Source: Taudactylus pleione (Eukaryota > Chordata > Amphibia > Anura > Myobatrachidae). From it: 64,000 nucleotides of DNA. Position 1 is the stretch's first letter; each line of letters starts with the position of its first letter. The stretch spans positions 5,945,501-6,009,500 of the forward strand of contig JAUIMM010000484.1 in NCBI GenBank assembly GCA_031769625.1, written 5' to 3'. Under the pieces are notes generated by a model. The model saw nothing but the letters and a program-made list of their open reading frames with translations, was not told where the DNA came from and did not search any database. The position numbers and the translations under genes were made by a program. Below are positions 11,347 to 26,979 of this stretch, in pieces.

Positions 11347-11381
11347 GTATTATATTGTCTATTACATAGACAATATAATAC
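11347..11381. repeat. Perfect 16-bp inverted repeat
   Basis: GTATTATATTGTCTAT is followed by TAC and then its exact reverse complement. The 16-bp stem with a 3-base loop could extrude as a hairpin. It is AT-rich and isolated, with no transposon ends nearby. Confidence 0.85.
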
Positions 11382-13725
11382 ATAATGATATAATGATCGC
11401 TGGTCTCTGAAGAGGGCAAAGCGAGTGCTAATGACGGGGTGCAGACAGTGAAGTATTCAACTTCTTTTGCTCTTCTTTTTTTAAGGGGCTTGTTCTTTCT
11501 CTTTACGCCATTCTGAGATGGCAATTTTTTACAAAGCATAGGAAAGAAAAGCTGAGCTTTCCATTCTTCTATGAATCGCTCTCCCGATACTAGTGTATGG
11601 GGAACTGATTCTAACACTAAGCAGGGGCTTCTTGAATATGATAAAGCATTGAAAAGCCCTGTTTTCAGAAGTGCCTTGTTAATTGAATGGAGCAGGAGCA
11701 GCAGCAGAGGCGGGAGGATGGAGGTGAGGTCCATAAAACAAAATAATGCTGGAGACTGTGACCGGACCCTGCAGTTATTGCACATTGCAGACAGTGAAGT
11801 GTTGTCATTTTAGAGCTGTGTAATAGAAACAGAATCCAGATGGAGAGGACTAAAGGTTGGTAGAAGGACAGGGCGTGGTGAGGAAAGTAGTGGGGAGGGA
11901 CGATTAGTGTGATTAATTCTACACAGACAGAGTACAGGTATGTTGGGCTGTATCACTGCACTGAGGACAGATTTGAATCAGAGCACTGAGCAGTGTGACC
12001 CCAGGTCTACTCTTGCATATGGAAAAGTAGGACGGTGCAATGTGTATACATGAAGATGTGAATATATAGTCACAGAAGCATTTCATTTTGAAATCCATTC
12101 CCATTTCAAGTGTGGCCACCTACGAACCTGCGTGTGATTTAGAGTCTGGCCCAATGTGCTCATCTATACATAATGTTCGTGGCTCCTCTATGGTCCTGAT
12201 ATTTGAATATATCTGAAGAGGATGCTCATCTGTTACTGCTATCCAAGATTTTTAAGTCTCAAATTAATATACCTCCAACAGATAAGAGATATATGACCTG
12301 GTTCAGAGTCGTGAACTGTGCCAATATGAGCGCAGTTGGTCAATGTGAAACTGCACCTGCCAAAGAGTTGGTGTAAGTTTGGATGGTGGGTCTGATAGTA
12401 CACCTAAAGAAGCACAGAGATGGATTTGCACTGCCGCAAGACGCTGCAAATGGGTTTCTCAGTTTTAAAGAAATCGGTTGCAACATTAGCAAAAAGATGC
12501 AGCCCCTTCTGCGTGCAGCCCAAAATCAGACGCATATAGTGTACAAGAGTTAGATTGACCTCAGAGATGGTAGCGGGATCTCATATTAAGTTTTATCCTA
12601 TGTATTTGGAGTACATACTTTGCTTTTGTCCTCACATCAAAAGTATTGATTTGTTAAATTATTACTAGATGGCATATTATCTCCTCCATATTTCCCATAG
12701 ATGATATACCCATGCACCAACACAAGTCAGAGCCACCCAGAATACAGTGGCACTATTTAATAATTCATGCATCCTTAGGCATAGCTACTGTACGTGTTCT
12801 CTATATGATCATATGAATTCAGAAGAGTTTGAGCTGGGTTCCTGTTCCTGCTGGGAGAAACAATGAATTCACTAATAAACAATTTCGATGGGTCACAAGT
12901 GTCATGTTGTTCTAACATGTTGGAACATAAAAATGTGCTTCATCGTTTTGCAATGATGTGTTGATGACCCTAATGAAGCAGTCCATTCTCTGAATGTAAT
13001 TTTTAGTATAGACTGTAAAATGCACTGATAAATATGTAGTGCAAACAGCACACATTTTATACCAGGTGCTTGTGATCTCATCTAAGCCTGTCTGCTTCTC
13101 TCGAGCCCAGGGCTAGATAGATTATAGACATTATTAAAAGCAAATATTTCATTTGTTTTGCAGCTGAGGATGAAAAATCTACATGTTCCCCAAAAAGGAA
13201 CAAACATAAATGCCTTGAAAGACCACGTAAAGGCACATTGATTGGTAGGATTCATGATATCAGAGGATTTATCATTTGGCAATGATCTAGAAATCCAACA
13301 CATTTCTGTCTGTTTATCTGCCAGTCTGTACTCTATTATACATACAGTATATGATATATGCAAATATTTAATATATTTGCAAATATTTATGATTCTAGAT
13401 GATAATCCTTTTAAAGATAATCACCATTTTCTACAATTAAAAAATAAATAAATAGCATATTACAACCTCCCATTCCAGTTTAGTGAGGGTCCCTACCCAG
13501 GACCCACCTTCTCTATGACTTTAGGAACTACGTTTCTAATTCTAATGCAAGAGGAAAGCATAATAACTTGTCATGCTATTGGTGCTGCAATTTTCACATC
13601 TTTTAATGCCAATCAGAAGGAGAGTTTAAGAGCTATGAGGTCCCATGCGTAGCAGCCCACTCCCCCGTATGCAGCACCCCCCTCATACCTGGTTTTTATG
13701 GGACCATCTTTCTGGTGATATAGGG
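11382..13725. other. Intron, nothing recognised
   Basis: No exon, RNA gene or clear element end is seen. Short ORFs lack splice context or recognisable motifs. A local AT palindrome near 13358-13390 (gcaaatatttaatatatttgc) is simple in composition. Confidence 0.5.
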
Positions 13726-14285
13726 TCTGATTCACAATGGATTTCCATTGCGATCGTGACTGCGATTACGCACACAGATCTGCTGTGAAAATATGCTAAT
13801 GAATGCAAACGCAAAGCCATTGCACAGCCAACACAGAGACGCCCACTACCGCTATCTCACATCCATAACACCTTGCAGTTCTGCATATACATCAGGAACA
13901 TTGAGTAACATTGGCCCCTCATGCACAACTACAACAGGCCTGACCTTACTCAGAAATTGCTAACCCTCATCGCACGCAGTAACTACTCAAGCTGTGTATG
14001 CCGTCACAGTGGCTAATTTATGCACGCCTATGCAACGATGTTCAAACAGACAGGTACGCCTGTGTTTCTTTGAGCACTCCACATTCACCACCCCCCAAAT
14101 GCTGACTTCACGTAACTCACTCTGTGATGACTTTGTGTGAGCTGCATAATCGCAGTGCAATCGCAGTTCTGTGGATGTTCAAGCGCACTACGATTCTTAC
14201 GCATGCGCAGCGCACAACAATCGTCCGATCTGCATACACTATCGCAATAGCGGTCTGTAGTAAATCATAGTCAGGAAGATGGCAC
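13726..14285. repeat. Probable MITE with degenerate inverted ends
   Basis: It begins gggtctgattcac, resembling the GGGCCTGATTCAGA family seen elsewhere in the window. It contains cattgcgatcgtgactgcg near the left and ctatcgcaatagcggtctg near the right, in partly inverted order. CpG-containing, tgcatacg-type words are frequent inside. No clean target duplication was found, so the ends are approximate. Confidence 0.4.
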
Positions 14286-15491
14286 ATGTACTAAAGAGAG
14301 CAAGGAACTACCTCCTAGGCGTCAGTAAATCTCCAAAGAAATCAAGATGGCACCATTGGGTGTAAATATGGAGGAGGGGGATGTGCACAGGCACAGTCAC
14401 AGTGGCAATTTGGCCGTTCCTAGATGCACCACATACCACCCATGATAGATACTTGACTGTGCAGAAGTGGTGTAATGATTAAGGGCCACAGATGATGCAC
14501 TGTATTGATATGACTAGTGCCCTGTAGGGGTGTTCACCCTCTACACTATCTGTCGCAAGGTCTCTGAAATATCTAAATGTAGAACAAATGCATTATTGTG
14601 TGAGAAAGATAAAAATACTATTTTAATATTGAAGAATTATGGCCGACCGTGTGGTTATCATCATGCTGTCATTGTGATTGGCCTAATTATATATGGATGG
14701 TTGGGGCTGTTGTCCCACCTACTCCATTGTTAATGTGGCCCTAGACACGGCAGCCACAGCGCTACACTTCACTGTGCTGGAGCCTTCACTGAAGCTTTTG
14801 TAGTGGTTCAGGTTCTCTTTTATTTGTGGTACTATTTCACAGCACAAGTGAAGAAGGTGTTAGGAGAGATTAGTTTTTACAATGTTGTATCACCCCATGC
14901 CTGAAGAAGTTGATTGACTTTATAACATGATCTGCTAACGGTATGAGGTGAGCATTATAAAAAAGTGGCATGTCATTGCATCACTGTTCTCTTTTGCCAG
15001 GTTTACTGTGTGTTTGACCAATGGTAGCTGTTGCAAAGTGGGGAAAGGCAGGAAATACTGTCAGAATAAAGTACTGCTTGGGATTTCATGCTCTAAGTGG
15101 TAGAATGGTATTGTCATCTCCATCAAATAAACAAAAGTAGGTTTTGCCAACGTTAATATCTCCATAGAAATATCACTATACTGTAGCTACTGTATGTAGG
15201 GCCTTATTTAAGCTGAAAATAAGTACGACCCTGAAGATATAATTGTACTTTGATTTACTGTGCATAAGCACTTGCAGGCCCTTTACATCAAGAGGTGTTT
15301 TTAAGTGCAACTCAAGTGCAGTAAGGGCATCTACAGTCAAGTAATGCATGTTCCCTGTAGATATCATGACCACACTCTCTGTCCCAATTACAAACTTTCC
15401 ATTGTTGAAAGGTGTGCATTGAGAAACAGGTGATAGATGCTTAAATGGGCTGCTCGAGATATTTACTGTGTGTGTTTATGTATGAAGGTGT

Positions 15492-15492
<1 letters not shown>
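14286..15492. other. Intron, nothing recognised
   Basis: This is ordinary intron sequence with no recognised gene or repeat end. Confidence 0.5.

Positions 15493-15525
<33 letters not shown>
15493..15525. repeat. (TA)n microsatellite
   Basis: About 16 TA dinucleotides lie directly at the left edge of the Penelope-like element. A second (TA)n tract lies beyond its right edge. Confidence 0.95.
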
Positions 15526-15529
<4 letters not shown>

Positions 15530-17317
15530 GTACCAGGAGAAAGCGGCACTAGGAGTCAAAAAAAGTTTAATTGTGATCCTTCACAATATCACAGCCAACG
15601 TTTCGGGGCTATGTGCGCCCCTTTGTCAAGGTGAAGAAAGAACAGAAAGCTAAAACGTTCTTACCTTATATCCCCAAAGAAGCCCGCCGAAGTGCCCGAG
15701 TCCAGACGCCGCCCGGGACTCCACGTGACGTCGGGGTCCCGCTCTGATGACGTAGACGCGCTACGTGATCCTGGTAACCTAGGCAACCAGGATGCTAGCG
15801 CGAGAACGCGGCTGGTCATCTTGGAAACGATAAACAAGTGAAACAAAGGCACCAACGTGACACCGCTGTATCGATTAAGATACAGACTAGAAAAGTTAAA
15901 AGTTAAAAGTTAAAAAGAGAGGAGGGTCCATTGAATGTTATTGTGAAGCAAAACAATTATGTTGAAATACAGTGATCATCTGTCACATCATAGACCAGAG
16001 TTGGAAACCAAACCTATGTGCGGAAGGGTATAGAAACCGACAGGCGTAAGATAGCAATCATAAATAGAGACAAAGACATAGTACAAACAAAATGTAGTTC
16101 TTGTGCATATTCACAAAGCTAGATTCGGAAAAGGGCACCTGGCTCGTACAAAATTAAGTGCAGCACAAAAATGTCGTATGCACTAGAAATACTTGAGGAA
16201 AAGGGGGCAAGGGAAAAAAAGGGACGGATACAATAGCAAAAATGAATCAATTGAAAACGTTCCAAGCGATTTTCTCGTTGAGTCCTGCCGGACTGATAGT
16301 GTTCAGGTTGAAAATCCATCTTGCTTCAACTTGAAGAAGTCGTAGAGCCCTATCTCCCCCCCTGATGGTTTTGGGTACTTGATCTATAGCCATGTGCTTT
16401 AGATCCGAAAGGTTGTGTTTCATCTCGGCAAAGTGCCTGGCTACAGGTTGGTCACTTAATTTGCCGGTAAGAGCTCCTGTGATAGCTGAGCTATGCAGGG
16501 CCATACGCTCCCTCATGGTTCTGGTAGTCTTTCCGACATAGTATAGACGACAGGGACAACTGATCAAATAAACTATGTAGGAGGAAGTGCATACGAGTAT
16601 TTCTAGTGCATACGACATTTTTGTGCTGCACTTAATTTTGTACGAGCCAGGTGCCCTTTTCCGAATCTAGCTTTGTGAATATGCACAAGAACTACATTTT
16701 GTTTGTACTATGTCTTTGTCTCTATTTATGATTGCTATCTTACGCCTGTCGGTTTCTATACCCTTCCGCACACAGGTTTGGTTTCCAACTCTGGTCTATG
16801 ATGTGACAGATGATCACTGTATTTCAACATAATTATTTTGCTTCACCATAACATTCAATGGACCCTCCTCTCTTTTTAACTTTTAACTTTTCTAGTCTGT
16901 ATCTTAATCGATACAGCGGTGTCACGTTGGTGCCTTTGTTTCACTTGTTTATCGTTTCCAAGACGACCAGCCGCGTTCTCGCGCTAGCATCCTGGTTGCC
17001 TAGGTTACCAGGATCACGCAGCGCGTCTACGTCATCAGAGCGGGACCCCGACGTCACGTGGAGGCCCGGGCGGCGTCTGGGCTTCTTTGGGGATATAAGG
17101 TAAGAATGTTTTAGCTTTCTGTTCTTTCTTCACCTTGACAAAGGGGCGCACATAGCCCCGAAACGTTGGCTGTGATATTGTGAAGGATCACAATTAAACT
17201 TTTTTTGACAGACTCCTAGTGCTGCTTTCTCCTGGTACGTTTATGCATTTATGTAGCTGGCACAGGAGCAAGTTGCCCTCAGTCAAGCAGAGTGCCGGTC
17301 CGTTCCTTTGCTGCTAA

Positions 17318-17320
<3 letters not shown>
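15526..17320 (-). mobile_element. Penelope-like element with long inverted arms
   Basis: A left arm (about 15526-16194) and a right arm (about 16597-17247) are nearly identical in inverted orientation over some 650 bp. They flank about 400 bp of unique sequence holding the end of a GIY-YIG endonuclease ORF. The arms contain the motif ccttgacaaaggggc...gccccgaaacg (17133-17166 on +, 15599-15632 on -), the hammerhead-like part of Penelope terminal repeats. No reverse transcriptase is left. Mirror ORFs in the arms at 15661-15855 and 16858-17103 are duplicates. Penelope elements often carry one inverted terminal repeat, which fits this shape. Confidence 0.88.
16247..16618 (-). pseudogene. Penelope GIY-YIG endonuclease domain, 5'-truncated
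   Basis: The 123-codon frame shows YIVYLISCPCRLYYVGKTTR, the GIY-YIG core with the CPC segment usual in Penelope proteins. ERMALHSSA and QPVARHF follow, and it ends in the typical tail, RWIFNLNTISPAGLNEKIAW. In intact elements this domain follows a reverse transcriptase and makes the nick used for target-primed insertion. Here the coding strand begins inside the right inverted arm, so the N-terminal RT part is gone. The frame itself is open to a natural stop. Confidence 0.9.
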
Positions 17321-17348
<28 letters not shown>

Positions 17349-17400
17349 TATATACTCTAATATAGTATTCTCTATATACATATATATATATAGAGAGAGA
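17319..17400. repeat. (TA)n / (GA)n microsatellite
   Basis: TA repeats with ca and ct interruptions run into a short gagaga tract. Confidence 0.9.
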
Positions 17401-18997
<1,597 letters not shown>

Positions 18998-19061
18998 TAA
19001 CTATACTTAGTTGTTTAATAACTATATAACCTAGGTATCAACAGCAATGTTGTACATAGTG

Positions 19062-19747
<686 letters not shown>

Positions 19748-20399
19748 TAGATTTCATAGGGTTCAAAGTAAAGATGCATCTGCACACTTGTGTTTCCACA
19801 CTTGTATTTTGAGTTGCATGCAACGTTAAGTTGCGTGTATACATGCGTACCAAGCAAAGATGCAACATGATCATCAACTCCAAAACTTGCTCTCACTTTG
19901 TGATGATGTATAATTTACATCATGTAGCTAACATCTTTTCAAGATAAGATGGATTTAAGGGGATGTACTTATTTTACAGCATATCTGCAGGCCTCTACAG
20001 TACTGCACTCGCATTGAAAATCCCCAATCTGCTTCTCCAAAAACGAGGGGCTTAAAGTACACCTCCAGATACGGACGCACGTTATGCACATGGGCAGTTA
20101 GTCAGTTTTGCACTAACACACATCATTACTTGTAAATCTCAATCAGGCCCATTGCATACAGTACTTTACACTAGGGACTGGATATAACATGAAGAGGGGA
20201 TGATGGCATTCTCAAGGCCTCTACTACCATACATTCTCCTGCAGATCTTTTTATAGAAAAACAAGTGATTTTTTCACTTTGATATAAAGGAGTGGAATCT
20301 CTTATCAGTTATCCAGAAAGATCTGAATGCCTTAAATAAATTGAAGAATAATATTGGCCTGCCAAAGGCAGCCTTGAAAAAACAAACTTTTTGGTGTCG

Positions 20400-20572
20400 G
20401 GGGTCTATGTACTAAAGCTTGATGAGAGATAAAATTATGACAGAAAAAGTATTAACCAATCAGCTCCTGTCATTTTTCAAACACAGTCTATAAAATGTAA
20501 GTTAGAAGCTGATTAGTTGGTGATTTATATCTCACAATTTTATCTCTCATCAAGCTTTGATACATAGGCCCC
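20400..20572. repeat. Palindromic MITE
   Basis: Left GGGGTCTATGTACTAAAGCTTGATGAGAG and right its near-perfect inverse (ctctcatcaagctttgatacataggcccc) give inverted repeats of about 40 bp around a 90-bp centre. It lies in the last WSCD2 intron. Confidence 0.85.
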
Positions 20573-21126
20573 TCAATATGCTGATTCTGACCGTCTGTAC
20601 TTCAGAGAGAGATAAACATTGAGAAACTTGCTGTAGATGATAGGATCACCCCATAGATGTCACTTGTTTTGTTAAATGAACGTTGATATTTATTGATATG
20701 TCATTATGCTCATCCAATTTAGTAACATCACCAAAAGACGTAAATATCTTCTTATGCTTTTGGATTCTGCCTATGGAGAGAATATACTACGCTACAAAAG
20801 AAACCTGGCGTTATTGAGGTTCTGTGCGATTCTTTGTCACATCTTTTTTTCAACTGAAAATGTGTCTTAGGCACGATCAGTTGAGAGTGCTCTGATTAAT
20901 TTGATATGTGCACTTGTATACAGTATCTGTGCGTGACTGTGTCTGTATACAAAGCACAAGTCTGCATTGTAGCACTTAGTAAACTGATTCAGATTCAATT
21001 GCACACAGATATACAAGTGTCACATATCAAATAAATCAGTGCAGTCTCATTAAGTGGTTTGTTGCATACGATTGCAACAAAAATAAATTTTTAGGTGAAA
21101 AAGACATGGCAAAACTTTGGGATGTA

Positions 21127-21637
21127 GGGTCTCATTCAGACCCGGTCACAAGCGCTGAGCGCTCGCAACCGGGTCTATGTTAAGGACCTGCACACGCGCA
21201 GCAGCCGCACTGCGCGTGCACAAGCCCCGGAGCGAGAGAGAATTTCTCTTGCTCCGGAGCTCACAACTCGCCCCGTTTTGTAGGCAGGGCAGGGGGGGTG
21301 GCTACATAAACGGAGGCATTCCTGATGGAACGTCTGCCGTTTTGTGGGCGGCCGCACTGACATCACCAGTGATGTCAGTGGGGAGCTTCCTGCTCGATCA
21401 GAGCAGGAAGCCCCCCGGCGGCTTGCTGTTGCCGAGACCCAACCTTAGGGTCTCGTCGCAAGCCCCGATGGTCGCGATGGGCTTGACCATCGCGACCATC
21501 AACCTGGTCAGTCGCTAAAGCTGTGGGTGTTAACCCACAGCTTAGCTAGCGACCAGGAGGCCGCACTTGAAAAGTGAAGCAGCCGCCTTCATTCATAGAG
21601 AGCGCTCACTTCTAGCGACCACCTCTGAATGAGGGCC
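21127..21637. repeat. GC-rich MITE, GGGCCTCATTCAGA family
   Basis: The left end is GGGTCTCATTCAGACCC and the right end, reversed, is GGCCCTCATTCAGAGGT. The flanking triplets are GTA and TTA. The inside is CpG-rich and made of hairpins: CACTGACATCACcAGTGATGTCAGTG at 21355-21380 (one mismatch), and gatggtcgcgatgg facing ccatcgcgaccatc near 21469-21502. Related copies lie at 40382, 50593 and 51809. Confidence 0.8.
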
Positions 21638-22184
21638 TTAGTTTTCTTGAGTAAGCGGGAAGTTTTTGCAGCAGACCAAATATTTCCATCCTTATAGCAA
21701 CATACTGTAGAAGATGGAGTAGGAAAATGCCAGAGACTTACAGTGGCAGAGCTCATAGTCTACCACGTTTGGAGCCTGCAACAGGTGCTGCGTCACCCAA
21801 AGTCATAACCGAGAGACAGATTCTATTGGCGCCCGTATATTTAACAAGTATTCCAGGATCTCAACTCCACCTACTCCTTAGTGTAACTTTGGTAATGTGG
21901 TAGTTACAGTGAATGGCATGATAACTAAGTGACAGCTACACAATTACACTGTTCATTTAAAAGAGTAGTGCTCCATCTTAGTGGTAGCCATGTTTTACAG
22001 CAGTGGTGCTCAACTTTTTTTTTTAAGTGTCGTTGGCTGTTAATATTAGACTTAAAATAGCACATGTCCAAATACAGTATGTAGCATATGCGAGAAATGG
22101 GGATCTCTAAAATCATATCCTGGTAGCCTACTTTTGGGATTTTCACCCACTGGTTGTTCACTGTTCAAAATAGTTATATATTGA

Positions 22185-22631
<447 letters not shown>

Positions 22632-23020
22632 TATCTGGAGCTTTCTGGGACAGTATGCATAATTGACAGCTGCAAAATCTCTCTGCTGTACTTCGGGGAA
22701 ACTCAATGCTTTAAGTAGAATTGAAGTAAAGAATAGAAGAAAGCTGGCTATAACTTAAGACTGAAGCTAGACTTGTAGAGAGCTGGTTCAAAAATAAGAC
22801 TGAAGCTATTAGCATTTTTTCTATGTGTGTTCCTCCACTGTACTGATGGCCAGGAGTTGTACAGTTGTACACTGTGTGTTCTAGAACTGATTCCTTTGTT
22901 GATGTGTGCTGCCTTTAAGCAATACCTTTCAGGAGTAGTTTCAAATGTTCTAGTGTTAGAACTGGCAATCTGTCGGAATTTCTTCCTGTACAAAATTAAT
23001 AAAGGTGGGAGCAGAAAAGG
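22632..23020 (+). other. WSCD2-like 3' untranslated region with polyadenylation signal
   Basis: An AATAAA at 22998-23003, about 370 bases after the stop, is the nearest polyadenylation signal and would give a short 3'UTR. Other AATAAA-like words occur further on, so a longer UTR is possible. Confidence 0.55.
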
Positions 23021-24753
23021 GCATATTTTCATTAAAACTGGTGTTTTGTGCTTTTCTTTTCCAAGAAACAGAACAATGAGTTGGGGGTCACAGTCGAAAG
23101 GTTGTGTAAAATGTTGTTATGTTCACAATGGGATGACAGATAAGCTGATCTATGTTATTCAACCATGTGTAAGGCAGTAAAAACGCACAAATAATATAAA
23201 GCCGGAAAAAATTGAAACAATGAAAAAATTTTAACACAGATCAATGAATAACTTACAAGCAAACATTAAAAAAGCATATTTACAGTTCTATATTGTTTCA
23301 ATGTATTTCCAAAGCAAGAGATAGTGGTAAGAAGTGGTTCTAGATAATTGGAAAACATAAACATGAATAAATAGTATCACAGATTGTAGAATACAGAAAA
23401 CAGATATTGGTGAAAGTGAACATGATGTAAAGGAATTAGTGCTGCTGATATTTAAGAAAATAACCTACTGTTGAGCAATTTATTTTTTTACCCTATTTTG
23501 TCACTAATCACAAACAAAAGAAGCTTGCATAAGATGTAGCAAATTATATGGATTTTTTGAATCTGTACTGCTACACTCGTCTCTAGGGAATCAATATGTT
23601 CTCATGACTTTTCCTACTCTGCCGGGAATCTGTTCTTAAGCTCTACATAAATCTCAGTGTCAGAAGACCAAGTTAGAGAGACCATGTACTCCCCTTGCAT
23701 TACTTAATAGTACAATGATTATGCTAACACTGTTCTTAGGTACTTCAGTTCACCAATGTAAAACTAATAGTTATACCAAGCAAGGGCATAACACACAATT
23801 GCCCATAGTTAGTTTATGGGGCATAAGTGCGTATCTAATTGCTACTTTCCATGTACCTGGCCTGTTCTGAAAATGCGCTGAGGCCAACATATGAGCTGTG
23901 GAGTGCCATTGGAGCTTTCAGTTTCAGTTATTACAAATGTTTACCTTATATCCTGGAAATTCTGGGAAACTCACAAATTTTGGGGAGTCCACCTGTATTC
24001 CCAGGAAGAGAAAGTCACCTTTGATGATGCAAATCTTGGTGAAATGCACCAGCATTGCCTCATCCCTTCTGTGTGATGCTACAGTTTGGGGCATTGTGGA
24101 AGGGGGTGAAGGGCCATGATGACAAGATATACATGCTCCCCCTCTGCTACTGACCAACTGCATCTCCTTTCTACAATGCAAATAACATTTCTTATGTATG
24201 TATCACAGAGGCTTGAACATGTATCATTGGTGCTTCTCTCACTGTTTGGTCCTATAGCAGCAGTATGAGACATAATAAAAATATACTGTGACAACACGTT
24301 TATCTGTCTGTAGACAGTTATTCCCTGTCCTTTCCCCAATATTTAGTTGGGTTCTGCAGTCAGTTGCTGCACTCCTCACATACTGTAGCACCTGCTTGAA
24401 GGTCAACATGCTTCATTTTGTAGTCACTGGGTAAGGAGGCATGTAGTAGACGGTCCCATTTTTAATTGAAGGCCTCGGGCATCGTTTGGGTGTGATCAAA
24501 CCTGTTAATCCAAACCAGTGAAAAATTGTGCTTCATTGAAATTGCTGAATACACCTAAAAGGAAAACTGCATTCCAGTAGGATCTACTATATGCATTTTT
24601 CCATATATAAGATGTTCTGAAAATAATACCAACACTGGTCTCTAGAGAATTGCTGCTGCACTTTCATTAATCTTAGTCTAGCACAAAATACTATCTGCCA
24701 CCAATGGATGTAGACAACATCTAAACATGTTTAGTGAATAATAACACCACTAT
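23021..24753. other. Intergenic or extended 3'UTR, nothing recognised
   Basis: No ORF with recognisable motifs and no clear element ends are seen. Confidence 0.45.
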
Positions 24754-25484
24754 GGGCCTAATTCAGAGTTGTACGCAATGCCAATGTTTCTTTAACAAAT
24801 TGAGCAATTTTTTTCCCACTTTGCATGCGTCTGAGTCGCACAGCGAATACGTCAAGTTACATTATTGTACTCACACGCTGCAAGTCTGTATTCGCAGTGT
24901 GATTGACAGGCAGGGAGCATTTGGGGGAGGCAATGGGTAATGTCGGACACAAGCGTGTCTTGACCATTTCAGGGGCGTCACAACCTGCAACTGCCAACCC
25001 ATATGCACTAAACATGGCTCTGGCACCTCATATACGTCAGCCATTCTAAGTGACTATAGACTCACTCAAGGAGTCAATGTATGCTGGATCTGCGTCCGAT
25101 GCTGCATACAGATGTCTTCTGTTGTATCTTTGCTGTTGATGCATTAAATTACACCAGGTATGGCTCAAGTCACGTGCCCGCAACCAGGTACATGGGCTGT
25201 GTTTGCAACCACGTTCCATTGGATTGCATTGTGCAAATGCTGCTGCGGCCTGGCGTACTGTGGCTCACTCATGCACGGCAAGTTGCATAGCACGATGCGT
25301 GCACACGATTTCCGTCAAAGTAGCAAAGATGGAAGAGGACACATGTGTATTTGCAGTTGCGTACAGCTGCGATGGCTCTGGTGGGCGTCTTAATACAAGT
25401 CCCAGCAGCTGTTTCATTAGCATATTTTCATGTATACTCAGCTTAAAAAAACGCAGCTGCGGCAGCAAACTCTGAATTAAGCCC
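24754..25484. repeat. MITE, GGGCCTGATTCAGA family, 731 bp
   Basis: The left end is GGGCCTAATTCAGAG and the right end, reversed, is GGGCTTAATTCAGAG. TAT flanks it on both sides (24751-24753 and 25485-25487), a clean 3-bp target duplication. It is non-coding, with tgcgtacag/gcatgcgtc-type words inside. Confidence 0.85.
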
Positions 25485-25497
25485 TATAAGTAGAGAT

Positions 25498-25541
25498 GGC
25501 CTAAGTACTGAATGTATAATCATACATTCAGTACTTAGGCC
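25498..25541. repeat. Perfect 20-bp inverted repeat
   Basis: GGCCTAAGTACTGAATGTAT, then AATC, then its exact reverse complement. It stands between the MITE that ends at 25484 and the interspersed repeat that begins near 25543, and belongs to neither as far as can be seen. Confidence 0.9.
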
Positions 25542-25542
25542 T

Positions 25543-25835
25543 CTTTATTTATTTATTATCAGTTATTTATATAGTGCTTACATAATATTAAGTGCTGTAC
25601 AGACAGTTTGATCATTCACATTAGTCACTGCCACAGTGGATCTTACAATCTATATTCCAGAACACATATACATACTAGGATTAGTTTCATTGCATGGGAA
25701 TAAATATCACTATGTCAGTTTGGGAAAAAACTAAAGCACATTGACAAAACCCATACAAAATAATGGGAGAACATACAAACTATACACAAAGGGAGCTTGG
25801 TTGAAATTGAACCTTTGACCCCAGTGCATGTTACA
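25543..25835. repeat. Interspersed repeat (TTATATAGTGCTTACATA type)
   Basis: The segment contains gttatttatatagtgcttacata, cagtggatcttacaatcta, ggagaacatacaaactatacac and gaacctttgaccccagtgca in this order. This matches a repeat common in fish and frog genomes whose usual core is agcgcttacata...gtggagcttacaatctaa...gaattgaac. The class (SINE-like or DNA-derived) is not decided here. Confidence 0.6.
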
Positions 25836-26979
25836 GCCCTGGAAAATAAGGATCCACTAGAGATCTGGCAAACAGAAACTAGAATTACTGCATTAACAGC
25901 AAGCATCAAACATGTTTTTTGCTTGTCGTTGACTTTAAAGTAAACACCAATCCCTTCCCCCCCAAGAGTACTTCATCCTTTTAATCACAGTATAATCTAT
26001 TTAAATGTATGCAGATCTATTAATTAATGAAAACATAAAAACATCACATACAGGTTATGAGGTTAATGTAGCAGATTTGCAGTCTCTTACAATTCTTTCA
26101 TTTTGATGTTTGTTGATCTTTATTTTGCAGCATGTGCTTGAGAGGTACTGTGTGTATATCACTCATACAGTACAAGCTATAATGCAATATCATTCAACTC
26201 TGAACCCGCACATACAGATGTGTCCTCTTACATCTAGCATCCATATGCCATGTAGTCGCACCATAATGTACTGAGATGCTGGAAATGCCAGAGAGTGTAA
26301 TACAACTTTCTGTCCACCAGATATTGCTTTTCCTAAACTACACAGTGCATGCGTAAAAACGCCACTACTGTCTGTAGCACCACCCACTGATTGGCTGAAT
26401 TAACCTGTCATTCGTTACGCTATAGCACAGCAAATTCGTCAAGCAACGAGAGCTGTAATTGAGTGTGTAATAAAGGCTTAAATCATTTGGTGTGCAAGTT
26501 CTGAATTTTTAAAACTATTTAAAATATCCATATACAATACTGGACTGTGACACAAATTCACCCTTCATGCAATGCCACAGAGAGTGTAAAGACGCACTTT
26601 CAGCTTGCAATGAAACTAAATGAAGTCATGGTTCCCATTGTCAGGGTACTGTGCTTAATTCACATACTGTAGCTTCAAACCATCCCCCCCCAGCATTCAT
26701 TCCTGTGACAAGCCAACAGAGATGGCTTTGCCGCTAACCGCTACAGATATTGCCGCTAGCAACTTGCTCAACATGACGCTAATTAGTACGTATAACTTAG
26801 GTTTGAGTCTCATTGATGACACTTTTAAAAAATAATTTAGTGCAAGTTAGTGTTCTGCAAGCGCCTAGTGGCAATTTCGGTGGTGATGTGTGGCACTCAC
26901 ACTGTGATGACATGTCTTAGAAATGATCAGTGGGCTCTGAAGGGCACTGAATGAAATCATCATTCAAATACAAGTCTCA
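25836..26979. other. Intergenic, nothing recognised
   Basis: No gene or clear element is seen. Confidence 0.45.

Noticed and set aside
15661..15855. ORF mirrored at 16858-17103
   Set aside because: It comes from the inverted arms of the Penelope-like element and has no recognised domain.
17133..17166. Active hammerhead ribozyme
   Set aside because: The core departs from CUGANGA at two positions including the catalytic G8, so only a hammerhead-like motif is claimed.
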